From Anodontia alba (Eukaryota; Mollusca; Bivalvia; Lucinida; Lucinidae), in assembly GCA_964016985.1 (NCBI GenBank), contig OZ024828.1, positions 82,508,308-82,572,307 on the forward strand: a stretch of DNA of 64,000 nucleotides, in the 5' to 3' direction. Both the position numbers and the translations under genes were made by a program. Positions 36,501-51,500 of the stretch are shown piece after piece. The notes below the pieces were generated by a model that saw nothing but the letters and a program-made list of their open reading frames with translations, did no database searches and was not told the DNA's origin. Every line of letters starts with the position of its first letter. Within the stretch, counting starts at the first letter, position 1.

Positions 36501-39500
36501 AATACTATAGAAGTGTATAGGGAGCAGGTACCTTGTCCCCTTAACTCCTCCCACAGTTTTTGGCCGATTCTTTTGAAACTTTACAGGTGTTTTAAGGATG
36601 GTCTGAAGATGTGCATGTGGTTTTTTCAGAATCCTGAAGTTAATTTTTATTACTTTTTAGACATTTTGAACATAGACAAGGATAGTACCTTGTGCCCTTA
36701 ACTCCTCCCACAGTTTTTGGCCAATCCTTTTGAAACTTTACATGGGCTTTTAGGATGGCCTGAAGATATGCATGTGTTTTTTTTGTTTTTTTTTCAGAAT
36801 CCTGAAATAATTTTTTATCACTTCTTCCGCATTTTTAACTTAGACATTTTTTGAGTTCTAATACTACAGAAGTATATAGGGAGCAGGTACCTTGTCCCCT
36901 TAACCCCTCCCACAGTTTTTGGCCGATCCTTTCGAAACTTTACAGGTGCTTTAAGGATGGTCTGAAGATATGCATGTGTTTTTTTTCAGAATCCTGAAAT
37001 TATTTTTTATCACTTTTTACCCGGCCTCGGCTCACTTGGATGCGCCGTCCGACTGGAGACCAGGAGGTCGCGGGTTCAACCCCCGCCGAGGTCGGCAACA
37101 TTCTTTCGTGGAGATTGATCATGAAATATTTTTTACGGTCATTCTCTCCCTTCCGCTGATTCAAGAAGGGCAGTTGTCAGTTTCTGGCGAAAGAATGTGC
37201 ACAATACTGGTTAACCGCTTAGAGGACTAAGCCTGCCCAGTAAAGTGTGGTTAGGTAAACTGACTGCGCTCGACATGACCCCATTGGGTTGACTGGGCCG
37301 TAAAACCTCAACACAAACAAATCACTTTTTACACGTTTTGAACTTAGACATTTTTTGAGTTCTAATATTACAGAAGTCTATAGGGAGTAGGTACCTTGTC
37401 CCCTTAACTCCTCCCACAGTTTTTGACCGATCCTTTTGAAACTTTACAAGGGCTTTTAGGATGGCCTGAAAATATGCAGGTGGATTTTTCGGAATCCTGA
37501 AATATTTTTTTATTACTTTTTCCGTATTTTTAACTTAGACATTTTTTAAGTTCTAATATTACAGAAGTGTATAGGGTGCAGGTACCTTGTCCCCTTAACT
37601 CCTCCCACAGTTTTTGTCCGATCCTTTTGAAACTTTACAACGGCTTTTAGGATGGCCTGAAAATATGCATGTGGTTTTTTCAGAATCCTGAAATAATTTT
37701 TTATTACTTTTTCTGCATTTTTAACTTAGACATTTTTTTAGTTCTAATACTACAGAAGCTTATAGGGAGTAGGTACCTTGACCCCGTAACTCCTACCACA
37801 GTTTTAAGCCGATTCTTTTGAAACATTACAGGTGTTTTAAGGATGGTCTGAAGATATGCATGTTGTTTTTTCAGAATCTTGAAATTATTTTTTATCACTG
37901 GTTTTCTACTTCAATACTTAGGTAATTGATACAGGACCAATGGTCCTCTGGTTAACTTTACCATTTTTAACACCTCAAATAAAAATAAGGCGGGGGACAT
38001 AAATTCCCCATGGAATTTGCTTGTTCACAGTTATTTTTGCTGAAAAAATGTGAGTAGCTTTTGCAAATGATCAAAGTTTTAGCAATACGTTAACTAATGA
38101 CATCGTTAGTTTTGAACAACTGGTCCCTGGTCGCCAAGTGGTTAGCACTTCCGACTTTGGATCATGAGGTCCATGGTTTGAATTCTGCTGGAGGCAGAAT
38201 TCAACTTATGACCGTTTGGCATTTCATTATGATGAGCCTTTCATTATCATCCCACTAATATATCAATATGACTCAAATAATGTCAAAAAGAACATAAAAC
38301 ACCAAGGCCCAGTTGTTCGAAGCTAATGACATCGTTAGTTAACGATTTGTTAAAATTTACATTGAGTGCAAAAGCAGCTCACATTTTTTCAGCAAAAAAT
38401 ATCAGAATATTGTATATTGAATCCGCTAAAACAGTTAACGAAATGACCCTTAACGAGCTCATTAAGCTAATGATGCTTTGAACTACTGGGCCCAAACCTT
38501 CATCATCCTTGTAGATTACGTACCTCAGATAGTGAAGAGTCAAGACTATGATCTTATTGCTTGATCCTGCTGTTTGCTAAGTACATATTTTCATGATGCC
38601 ACTCAATTTTCTTTGGGAAACAGGAAGCCATCAGATAGTGCTGAATTCCGTGATACAGAAGCTCTCATACTGGACACCATCAAATCTGCTGTTAGATTTC
38701 AGAAGAATGTAGGAGATGCCTGGATTAAGGTTTGTTCATTGTAATATCTATTTAATGACATATAATCTTTACTTTTTATAGAAAACTTTCTAAGGAAGAT
38801 AAGAAAAAATATGAGAGAAAAAAGAGAGACAAAAGCACCTTTTTCACATACAAAAGGTTTATTTTCCCATAAAACAACCACATGTCTTTTAATCAGTTTA
38901 AACAATGTGGTTTTGATTTTTAACCATTTTTTTTTAATCTTTTAATACTCTGTAATACCTTTATTCTTATTAAACTCTTGTTCAACAAACATTCACCATG
39001 CTGAAAGACCTGGAAATGGATTTGGCTTCACCAGTAGATACTAAAAGTAGAACAGACTTTTACTCGTGGAAAAATGGTCCTGTATCTGATATTCTGATTA
39101 TTAAACATCAAGTGCAAAATATTTGAATTATCCTAAGTTTGTGGTCAGGTTTACTAGTGACTTTGCATTATAAATTCTAGTATGCAATATGCACCTCCAT
39201 GATGCTCTAAAAAAAACAAAAAAAAAAAACGGGTCTGCATTATTTGATGACTTTTCAGAAATATGAAGTTTTAAGTCCTATTTTGAGTCATTCATTATTT
39301 ATAGTAGGAATGACAGACGAATTTTAAATTTTCAGAAGTTCACATATCTGACAACACAGGCTTAAACTTTAATACAAGATAAAGAGAATCATTATTAAAT
39401 CATCAAAGTCTATTACAGAATAAAAAAGTTACACAGGTTTAAAAAAAAAATGAGGTCGACGAATTTTGTATATTAAAAATCAATTAGCTGTTCTACTTGG

Positions 39501-42500
39501 ATAGTGCATTGGACCCAGTACACATCCTAGATAGACTGCCATTTTCCCATTTCTTGCCATGTATTTGATTTGGATCAGTAACCTTATAAATAGTGCTGTC
39601 ACAAAAAATCGCATGCATCTTTTGTGCAAAATTCACACTCATACTGTTGGGGATGCTCTTAAGAATAGCTAGAAATAGGTCCTACGAGGTCTTTTCCATA
39701 AATTACGGAGATATTTGACCTCAGAGTTGACCAATCTTCAAACAGGATTCTGACCTTTTTGACAGATCAGGAATCCAAGATGGCTGCCACCAAGATGGCC
39801 GCCATTTTGTTTATGTTTATTATATATTATTGCCACTGTGCTGTTTACATATAAAGAATCATGATTCTTCAGAAACCACTTAGCCAATTTCCAGCAAATT
39901 TCACATTGATCCTGCTGTTGAAATGTGATTGAGAGTTTGTTCAAATGATCACGCTCCATTGACTGTCATGCCCATATATTCTTCTTCAAAACTAAGAACT
40001 GCTCAAATGATCTTTTCATTAGTTGTGATGATAGGATTGCAAAAATGTTGCATAACATCTGCATATCTGCAGTGGCTATGTCACTCAGGTGAGCGAGCCG
40101 TGGCACGAACAAAAATTTTGCACTTAATAAATCTGCCTTAACCCATTTTAGTCTGGAGACCCCCAAAAGGGTAATTTGGAAAGTGCAGACCCAGAACAGA
40201 TGCTGTAGAATGTGGCAACTGATCAGGGTCTGTACTGTTTTCAAATAGGTTAGCCATTTTTCTCTAGTAATGTCTAAATCAAATAGCTTGACGTACCTAA
40301 AATTGAAATTAGACTCTTCCAGTATATACAGTGAACCCTCATTACAATGACAGCATTTCTTCCCAAAGATGTTGCCAGTATAATGAATTTGCTGTTGTAA
40401 AGAATCCTTAATACACAGAATGATGTGTAAGAAAGGCCTTATTTTATTCTTATTTCCTCATAGAACATATGTTATGGGTATATGTTAGAATTGCCTTAGT
40501 GGTGTGATTCTTACAAATATCCAAAACATATGTTGCTTGAAGTTTTAATGCAATGGTCCTGCATAATTTCTTATTAACTGTCATCTTTTGAGCAAAGGTT
40601 TCGTGACATTCAAATTGTCATTAAAATGAATTTTGTCATTGTATCGAGTGTTGGTATAAAGCGGATTGACTGTAGTTTGGAGGGAGTTAAAAATGGGTGC
40701 TGTGTGACTGAATCCAGCTCATCTATCCTATATTATGATATGGTGTTATTACCATAGCTTAAAAAGTATGACGAGGGTATAAAGTTTTTGTCTTCCCATT
40801 CATCTGTATATCTGTTCGTTTATTTCTTCATATGTATGTATGTACATTCATCAGTCCGTTAGTTAACATCTACGTCAAAAGTTTTGCATTAAAGTTTTTA
40901 AGAACTTATATTTTCCAAGCCATATGATGGATTTGGTGTCCGCCAGGGGTATTAGTTCCCTCTGGGCACTTGCTCTAGTTTTTTCTTATTTCTCCAAGAA
41001 AACATAGGTACTCTTTAGATGTACCTCTGCAAGGACCTTCTAATAAGTACCCAAAACATAAGTTTTTTTTGTGGAGAAATAAGAAAAATGTCAATATATT
41101 AAGTCTGTAAAAAGTGTTATCTAGAAATAATAAGTATGATGTGTTATCTAGAGCTATGGCTTCAATTATATATGAGCCAGTGCATGAGAAAGCCTACAAT
41201 AAGACCTCTGTGACCAACAAAGACTCAGATCAGCCTGTACATCCACCCAGTATGACAAGGGTTTTTATTTATTGCTCTTTGGAGGCTGTAGAAAGTACAT
41301 GCAATCAGCTTAGACTTGGATCTGTGTGGATGCGCAGGCTGATCTGAGTCTTTTCTGGTTGGACAAGTCTAATTGTAGATTTTATTGTGTGCTTGCTCAT
41401 ATTTTACATAGGTGTGTTAACATTATAAGGTTATTTGCCAGTTCAAGTCCAGATAAAAATAATTTCTTGAACAAATAAATTTAATTGTGTTTTACATGTT
41501 TCTTCACAGAAAGCTCATGGTTGGTACCTGCTGATACTTTCCGAGGATTCACCTTACCTTTGCATAGGTCCAGATTAAAAGTACAAAAAGTACTCATATT
41601 CAGAGATATTGTTAATGAGGAGTATTTGGTGATTATTATGGGATAATTTGCTCCAGTTCTCCATATAAACATATGTTGTGGGTACTCATTAGAAGCGACT
41701 TGCCAAGGTGCTTCTATTGAGTACCCACAACATATATTTTTATGCAGAAATAAGAAAACTTTTCCCAGAATTATTACCAAATACAAGGATCCTCCTTAAT
41801 TCCTCCGATATTTTTTCTTTTTATTTCTCCACAAATACATGCTGTGGTATCCATTAGACGCACCTCACCCAGGCACTGCTAATGAATACTCACAACATAT
41901 ATTTTGTCAGAGAATTAAGAAAAAAATATTAAATGGATACCCTTGCTTATCTGGGGCTATGCCTCTATTGGCTTTTGACTATGGGGCATGTCAAACTTGA
42001 AGCAAGTTCCAGAGTTTAGGTCTTTTCTGGTCTTTTCAAGCATTTTTCTTTTCTCTCTCGCTCTGTCTGGATGATGGCTCAACATGACTGAAATATTGTT
42101 GACAGGGTAATTGCCATAATAACCCTAAGTATCGGGACAGTTAGGCCTTTGCAAACAAAATAGACTAAGATCGGTTGCCGCAGAACGCGGCATCTGATCA
42201 GGGTCTACACTGTTTGCCATACATACAGCAATATTTTAGGCACATCAAGAGGTAGTAGAATGGATTATTTCAAGTTTTAGGACACATATGGTAAGTAGAT
42301 AAGGTGTCCCGTTACTTAGGATTATTATAGTAAATCCCAAGTCAAACAAAAGTAACAGGATATCATGGTGTTTCACCTGTTCTTGTATATTTCCAGGCCC
42401 TAGAGTCTGTGAAGCAGCCAAATGAACACAGAGTGATTGATATGTTCATCTTGTTAATCCTTCATTCAACAACTAGAAGAAAAGCTGTAGAAAGTCTGTT

Positions 42501-45500
42501 TCGTAACAAAATCCGATCAGCATGCTTCACCGAGGCATACCTACAAAAGGTGTATAAGGATCATTCACTGGTAAGGTCTAAATATTTATACCTTAACCCT
42601 GGTCCTGCTGAACCCATATATGCCCTGCTTTTGCAAACAGTGTAGATCCAGATAAGTTGGCTTCTGACGAAGCCAATTGATCTAGATCTGCACTGTTTGT
42701 CATTCAGTAAGTGAATTTATATCAACAACCTGGATCAAGTAATCTGATTGGCTGTTAATTAGAAGTGGGCGTGGCATCTTAATTTATTCAGCATGACAAG
42801 GGTAAGATATTGGGACATCTTAATTCTTTAAGCGCTAAGCAGAAGTGTGGTAACACAACATTCTAATCTTTTAAAATAACTTTTCAGAGAAAATAAGACT
42901 TGACATTTCATGTGAATCATCTGCTAGGCAGACAATTCACACTAAATGTCAAGCCTTATTTTCTCTATTTTTGCAGCGGTCGTCTTAAGTTCAAATCCCA
43001 GCTAGGCCATATTGATCATAAAAATATTTTTACGGTCATTCTCCCCCTTCTGCTGACTCAAGAAGGGCAGTTGTCTCATTCTGGCGAAAGTATGTGCACA
43101 AGTATTGGCTAACCCGCCCAGTAAAGGTGTGAGTAGGTTAACTGACTGGCTGGACATGACCTAGCAGTGTTGATTGGGCCATGAACTCCAGCACAAACAA
43201 ACAAATATGTTTGTGCTCCATCTTCAAACTACAGTTGACTCTAGCTATCTCGAACTCGCTTATCTCGAATAACCGCTCATCTCGAAGTGAAAATCTGACC
43301 CCTGCCTAAACATGAAAATCTAACAACATGTAAAAAAATATTGTGGAAAAGAGGAGACATTGCTCCTAAGGAGCAATGTCTCCTCTTTTACACAATATTT
43401 TCAATATATCTAACTTCAAGAGTCCAATTACGCATACATGTATATTTGTTAAATGTGGTTAATCGAATTAGTTTTTCCTCTATTCTGCAAATCTGATATG
43501 TCGAAGTACGGATATCTCGAAGTATTTCAGAAAGTCCCTTGGAATTCGAGATAACGAGAGTCGACTGTATATTATATCTGAAACCATGCTATAATGAATC
43601 ATGTTATAAAATATAGATGATTTGACTTGTAAAGTGTCTCCTTTATACTGCAGAACAAGACTTGTCTATAAAGTGATTTTTCAACACCTGCTTTGATTCT
43701 GTTACAGTACTAGCATAGAAAATGCAAATTTGCTATATTTTGACAATTTCAAAGAGAGAGTTTGCAAATATGCTTTGATTTAGACATAATAATTCCCACA
43801 ACAGTATTTGTGAGATACCCATGAGAAAATTTTTTGAAGCATTTTTCTCAGGAAAATGAATAAGGAAATTATGTAAATATATGGATCTTGCTAATTTTAG
43901 GTTCTTCAAGATTACTTCCCATCTTTATTGAGTTTATCAGAAGTACTTCTTCGATCTCCCGACCTGCCAGTGTCATATTTTGCCAGTGCACTTTACAAGC
44001 TGACTTTCACAGCATTTGAAGCTTATCATCAGCAAGAGATTGTGGGTAACTTAGTGACTCACATCGGAAGTGGTTTTGAGTCAGAGATAGATGCTTCCCT
44101 TGAGATTCTTGCCGATCTTGTTCATCATCATCTACCAAAGATGGCACCATTTGCTATTCTTGTCAAGGTAATGGCATGACAATCATTGTTATTCTTTTTA
44201 CCCTAACTGTTTAGACAGAAAGGAGCAGTTTGACCAAGGTTGCGCTGTTTGCAATTAACCCTTGTCCTGCTGAACCCGGATATGCCCTGCCTTTGCAAAC
44301 AATGAAGATCCAGATCAGTTGGCTTCTGAAGAAGCCAACTGATGTGGATCTGCACTGTTTATCATTCAGTATGTGAATTTGTATGAACAATCTGGATCGA
44401 GTAATCTGATTGACTGACACCTAGAAGTGGGCGTGGCATCTTAATTTATTTAGCATGAGAAGGGTTAAGTTACACATTTTAGATTTAGCACTAGCTTGTC
44501 AACTGCACTTGTTCAAATTTTTGGGTAAATATGGTATTGCATATTCCAAAGCAGAGAATTCAGATATTTTTATTTCTCCAAAGGTTGGCAGATAGTATTC
44601 ATACATGTTTGTGCATCAATATTTATTTTGTCTGGCTCATATAACTTTGTCAGTTATTCCTCACTGAGCACATCCAGCAGAGATGGTTGATGATATTTTG
44701 TGCCGTTACACCACAGGGTATATAGTTTTCACTTTTCTGTTTGTGTGTATATACGTGTGTTCATTTGTCCTTCTGTAGTGTTAGCGGACATCTGCATCAA
44801 AGTATTAAGAGTTACATTATCAAGGCCTGTTGACAGATTGAGGCTGGTCAGGGGTGTATATGACCCACCGGTCATTGCTTGTTTTGCCAGAAAATAGGTC
44901 TTGATGTTTCATACAAATTAAGCTTCTAAAGAGACAATTTGCATGAATGATGAAAGAAGAAAAACAGGAAAAATAAGAAAAAATGTTCCTGAATGTTGAT
45001 GCTGAAATTGTTTTTCAACACGTTAAGCATTAAATAATTTGACACAAACATACAATGAACCCTCGGTACAGTGACAGCATTTGTTCCCAAAGATATTGCC
45101 ATTGATATGAATTTGCTGTTTTAAAGAATTCTTAATAAGCAGAATGATATGCAACAAATGCCATGTTTTATTCTTATTTATTCATAGAACATATGTTTTG
45201 AATATTTTTTAGAATTGCTGGGTGAGGCACTTCTAACAAATTTCCAAAACATATGTTGCCTGAAGTATTGAATACTAATGTTCCTGCATAATTTCTGATT
45301 AACTCACATTTTCAGAGAGGGTTTCTGTGCTAGTTAAATTGTCGGTGTAATGAATTTTGTCGCATCGGGGGCTGGTATAATGAGGGTTGACTGTACTCTA
45401 TAACAATATCATGTACCACATGCAGTATCTGGCACCCTACTGTGAAGGTCAAGGTCGCATTTGAACAAAATGCCAGTATAATGCTTTGGCAGTAGTTTGT

Positions 45501-48500
45501 GTCTGGGACATCTGGACAAGAAAATAATGAATAACAAAATGTGTAATGACACTTTAACAGACAGATTAGAACTCATTTTCATAATGTATAGAATATGAAA
45601 GACTTATTTAGCACTATGTTGCCAAAAACAGATTTTATCCTTTTAAAATAAATCAGCAGCTTTAACAAACTTTAGTTACTGAATCATTTATTTATATACA
45701 AACTATATAACTTTTGTACCTTTAATATATTAAAAGCCGTTATAAAAGACAAAAAATCTTTGCAAATTGTGTAATATTTAAAATTTAGGGTAATTTATTT
45801 TAGTTGCTGTATGACCGTAAAAGCTTAAGGTGTCTATAAAAATATCAGTTTTTCACTTTTATAGGAAATTTCACATTGGTTCATAGCCATTTACTTAAGG
45901 ATTTGTAATTTGCATTCACCAGGTTTTTCTATGTTTCATATTTCATTCAGATTTTGCATATTATTTCATTCAGATTTTGCATATTAGCAGAAACTGAGTA
46001 ATACTGGCATGTTAATATTTTCAAGGGTGTTTTGGACTACCTGGACAATCTGTCAGTTTGTCAGATAAGAAAGTTATATTTCATGTTGAGTGCTTTGGCC
46101 TTCAAGAATCCCCAAGAAAGTGGTCTAATACAAGATGATCTCCATATAGTCATACGAAAACAGCTTTCAAACAATAATCTGAAGTAAGTGGGCTCATTCA
46201 TATTTATCATAAGTATTCGGACAGACAGGCCTGAGATCAGATGCCACAGAATGTGGCAAAGTTATATTTCATGTTGAGTGCTTTGGCCTTCGAGAATCCC
46301 AATGATGATTAATACAAGATGATCCCCATATAATTATCAGAAAACAGCTTCCAAACAATAATCTGAAGTAAGTTTGTTTTTGTGTTGAGGTTTTATGGCC
46401 CAGTCAACCAAATGGGGTCATGTCGAGCATGGTCAGTTTATCTAACCACACTTTTACTGGGCAGGCTTAGTCCTCTAAGCAGTTAACCAGTATTGTGCAC
46501 ATTCTTTCACCAGAAACTTACAACTGCCCTGCTTGGTTCGTTCATATTTATCTTAAGTGTTTGGACAGAAAGGCCTGAGCAAACAGTGAAGACCCTGATC
46601 AGATGCCGCAGAATGCGGCATCTGATCAGGGTCTACACTGTTTGCTGTTCGTCAAGCTGTTCTTAAATGTATCAGCAGGTAGTAAAATGGACTTGTTCAA
46701 AGTTCAGGACAAGTATGATAAGACATGGCTACACATAAGAGGGGGTATCCACATAATATTTTTCTTATATCTCAACGAAAGCATATATTGTGGGTACTCA
46801 ATAGAAGCGCCTCGGTGACGCGCTTCTAATGAGTACCCACAACATATGTTTTCGTCGAGAAATAAGAAAGATATCAGCATTTTGCCTTATCTGTTGCTAT
46901 GATGATACGGAGATACTGTGTCCAAATATTTAGAGTAAGTACAGTATCCAGCAGAGCTATAAGTAAAAGGCGTAGCCAGATAAATAGTTTTCTCTTATTG
47001 TTCAAAGAGAATATAAGATGAAGGTACTTATTAGGCACTTCTATTGAGTACTCCAAATGTATCAGCCAAAAGGTATTATTTTTCATTTCTCCATGAAAAC
47101 CTCAGTGGTACTCATTTAATGCTTAGCGTGCTGGGTAAAAATTTCAGCAGATAACAATTTAAACTATTTTTTTTATTTTTCACAGAAAATAGGCTTTGAC
47201 ATGTCAGGCGAACTGTCTTATAAGAGTTTTCTTATTTTTCACAGAAAATAGGTTTGGCAAGGAGGAGACGTTTTGCATGAAATTTCAAAGGCTATTTTCT
47301 GGGGAAAATAGAGAAATATCACCATCTGGTCGTCTGCTGAATCTCTCCAGAGGATGATAAAGGTTCAGTTGCCTCACTGGGGTGAATCAAATGATTACTC
47401 ATAACATCTCAAAACATTTGTGGAGAAATAAAAAAAAAAAAATATTTGGAGTAGATAAGAAAAAAAATTATCTGGATACCCAAGTTATCAAGAGCTTTGA
47501 AAGTTTTTCATTTCCTCCACAGGTACAAAAGGATGGGAGTTATAGGGGCAGTCATGGTGGTCAGCAGTATAGCTTACAACAGTAACAGGTAAGTGTGGTT
47601 ACCTATCAAATTGACATGATCATAGGCAAACCTTCCCATAAATGAAAAAGTATGTGATCTAGGATAATTTTATTGCATTTACAGCAGAACATGTTATGGG
47701 GTTGTTGATAAAATCAACTTGGTGCAGGGCTCCATAGTGCAGTAGGTAGCGTGTCTGACTGCAGATCCAGGGGTTGTGAGTTTAAACCCCAGGGCCCAGT
47801 TGTTCAAAGCGTCGTTAGCTTAACGAGCTCATTAAGGGTCATTTCGTTAACTGTTTTAGCGGATTCATTACACAATATTCTGATATTTTTTGCTGAAAAA
47901 ATGTGAGTAGCTTTTGCACTGCAAAAGCTACTCACATTTTTTCAGCAAAAAATTTCAGCATATTTGCATATCGCTTGATGGAAATTTTAACAAATCGTTA
48001 ACTAACGATGTCGTTAGCTTTGAACAACTGGGCCCAGTTTGGCCACATAACTTTCCTGGAGACTGCCCGTGAAATACTTTCTATGGTCATTCTGCTCCTT
48101 TCACAGATTCAAGAAAGGCAGTTGTCAGTTTCTGGTGAAAGTGTGTGCACAAATTCTAGTTCACCGCTTAGAAGGCTAAACCTGACCAGGAAAAGTGTGA
48201 GTAGGTTAACTGACGGGCTCAATATGACCATAAGTCTGGACTGGGCTGTAAAGCTCCAACTCCCTAATTGAAAATTTATGTAAATCTAGGATTATTTTAT
48301 TGCATTTGCAGCAGAACTTGTGAGTAGTGCTTGTTAGAATCACCTTGCTGCACAAGTTGTTTGGGTATTAGAATTGCCCTGGCAAGGTACCCGCAAAATG
48401 TTTTGTTGTGACGTATACCCTTTATTTTGAGTCTTATCATTATCCTTCAAGGCTGGACAAATTACAAATTTGCCTACATGTTTAAGGATTATACATGTAG

Positions 48501-48528
48501 GCAAAATAATGACACCCCCCCCCCCCCT

Positions 48529-48563
<35 letters not shown>

Positions 48564-51500
48564 AAAAAAACAGCCTGAAAACAGAAGACTGCATTTTGGT
48601 AAACTGTTTGGTAAGGAGTAGTCATCTTTAATCCACTTGACCTTATTCTTATTCCAGGTATATCATTTGGAGTTTTTAATTATCTTTATAAGTCAATATA
48701 AGGTGCTAATTTTATATACTTTAACACTTTTCATACTGAACACGGATATATCCTGCCTTTGCAAACCGTGTAGATCCAGATGCACTGTTTGCCATTAAGT
48801 ATGTGAATTTATAGCAACAATCTGGATGAAGCAATCTGACTAGCTGAAAATAAGAATTGGGCATGGTATCTTAATTTATTCAGCATGACAAGGGTTAAGC
48901 TATCTTTGCACCAAAACATGACTTGTGGATGTTGATTGGAATTGCCTTGGTGAGGCAGTTTCAGTGTGTACCTACAAGATATATTTTGGTGCAAAAAAAA
49001 TAAAAAATTGTCTTTTGGATACTCCCCTTATCTTTGACACAAATGACCCACATAGGTTGACACATCCTGAAACCTGAACTAATGAACACCCCTTATTTGG
49101 GACAATGCATTTTCAGCGGCGAAGAGAATTCTGAAGAAGGGACTCAGGCAGAGTTGAGTGAAGAGCTTTTCAAGCAAGTGACAAGTTTGTTGCAGCTTGT
49201 CCGCAGCAGTAGTACCAAGTCCTCTGAGGCGTATGCTCTATTCATGGATGAATTGTCTGCCGTTGTTTCTAGGGGACAGCTCCACAGTAAAGTTGAGGTA
49301 TTTGAGATTTTCACACACTTAGAGTTAGATACCGTGAAACCTGTGTAAGGAAGCCACCTTTTAGATTGACCTTAGTGGTTGGCGTGGAAAGGTAGCTGTC
49401 TTGTACAGGTACATGTTATGTAAGTTTGCTAGCTAGCAAAGTTACATGACATGTACCTTTATAAGACATGACATGTACCTCCATGCTAGCAAAATTACAT
49501 GACATGTACCTTTATTAGACAGCCACCTTTTTCAAATCAACCACTATTTAAAGTCAGTCTCAAAGGTGGTTCTCTTACACAGGTTTCACTGTAAATACAA
49601 TGGAACCTCTATATAAGATGGTTCATTATAAGATTGTTTTGGATATATTTTTGGATATAAGACATTTTAAATGTGGGCCTCAAAAGTGTTGTATCCAAAC
49701 AAAAATGTATAGATTACACAAAAAATGGTCTTTTTTTTTTTTTTTTTTTTTTTTGTATAATGTTTTCGTTTTTGTTTTGATACAACACGGTTGTTTAGCT
49801 AACATTGTTTTTGCTTTGGATCCCAGCAATAGTGTTATAAAGAGGTTGTGGTGTACAGACATACATAACTGTTAGAGAAAACAGCTCCACAGTAAGGTTG
49901 AGGTATTGAGTTATATTCTCTTCATGGACCAGCTGACAGCTTGTCCATACCACAGCAAAGTGGTTTAAATGAGATGTTACCGAAATCATGGTGCTGCTGC
50001 TTTTTTGTTCCTTTATTTCTTCATTTTTAGCTCCCCTGAGCTTTGCTCCAGATCAGCTTATGCAGTGGCTTGTTGTCCATCTGTCCGTCTGTCCGTTGTT
50101 AGCTTTTCACATTTTCGACATCTCCAGAACCATAAGTTGGATTGAGCTGAAACTTAGTAGGAGGCATTGTGGCAACATGGAAATCAGAATTGCTAAAATC
50201 GTTCCATTCTGATATCCAAGATGGGCGCCCTGGCGACCATGTTGAAATTCTTCTAACGACATCTCCTCCTAAACCATATGTCCGATTGAGTTGAAACTTG
50301 ATGGGAGGCATTTCAGTGACACAGAGATTCAAAATTGCTAAAATTGTTCCACTCCGACATCTCCTCCCAACCCTAAGTTAGATTGAGCTGAAACTTGTTG
50401 GGAGGCATCACAGTGACACAGAGATTCAAAATTGCTAAAATCGTTCCGTTCCGATATCCAAGATGGCGGCCATCTTGAAATTCTTCAAACGACATCTCTT
50501 CCTAAACCCTAAGTCCGATTGAGCTGAAACTTGATGGGAGGCACCTCAGGGACACAGAGATTCAGAATTGCTAAAATCTGTCCATTCCGATATCCAGGAT
50601 GGCGGCCATCTTGAAATTCTTCAAACGACATCTCCTCCTGAACTAGTCAAAACTTGATGAGAGGCATCGCAGTGACACAGAGATTCAGAATTGCTAAAAT
50701 CTGTCCATTCCGATATCCAGGATGGCGGCCATCTTGAAATTCTTCAAACGACATCTCCTCCTGAACTAGTCAAAACTTGATGAGAGGCATCGCAGTGACA
50801 CAGAGATTCAGAATTGCTAAAATTGATCCGTTCACGGTGGCCATCTTGAAATTCTTCAAATGATATCTTGTCCAAAACCATAAGTCAGATTGAGCTGAAA
50901 CTTTTTGGGAGACAACAGAGCGACATACAGATTCAGAATTGCTAAGATAGTTCCGTTCCGATATCCATGGTGACCATCTTGAAATCTTCAAACGACATCT
51001 CCCAAACCGTAAGTTGGATTGAGCCAAAACTTGATGGGAAGCATCACAGTGACACAGAGATTCAGAATAGCTAAAATTGTTCTGTTCCGATATCGAAGAT
51101 GGCCACCACGGCAGCCATCTTGAAATTCTTCAAATGATATCGCGTCCAAAACCGTAAGTCAGATTGAGCCGGAACTTTATGGGAGGCATCGGAGCAACAT
51201 AGAGATTCAGAATTGCTAAGATTTTTGCCATGGTGGCCATCTTGAAATTCTTCAAACGACATCTGATCCCAAACAATAAGTCAGATTGAGCTGAAACTTG
51301 ATGGGAGGGTTTGGAGAGTTATAGAGACTCGAATTGCTAAAATCGTTCTGTTCCCATATCCAAGATGGCCGTAATGGCGGCCATCTTGAAATACTTCCGA
51401 TGACATCTCCCAAACTGTAGGTAGGATTGAACCAAAACTTGATGGGAGGCATTGGAGCAACAAAAAGGTTAGAGAATTGCTAAATTTGTACCATTCCGAT

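Noticed and set aside
39738..40244. Small antisense genes over 39.7-40.2 kb
   Set aside because: Frames of 70-92 codons lie over repeat-like sequence, with no domain and no consistent splice signals.
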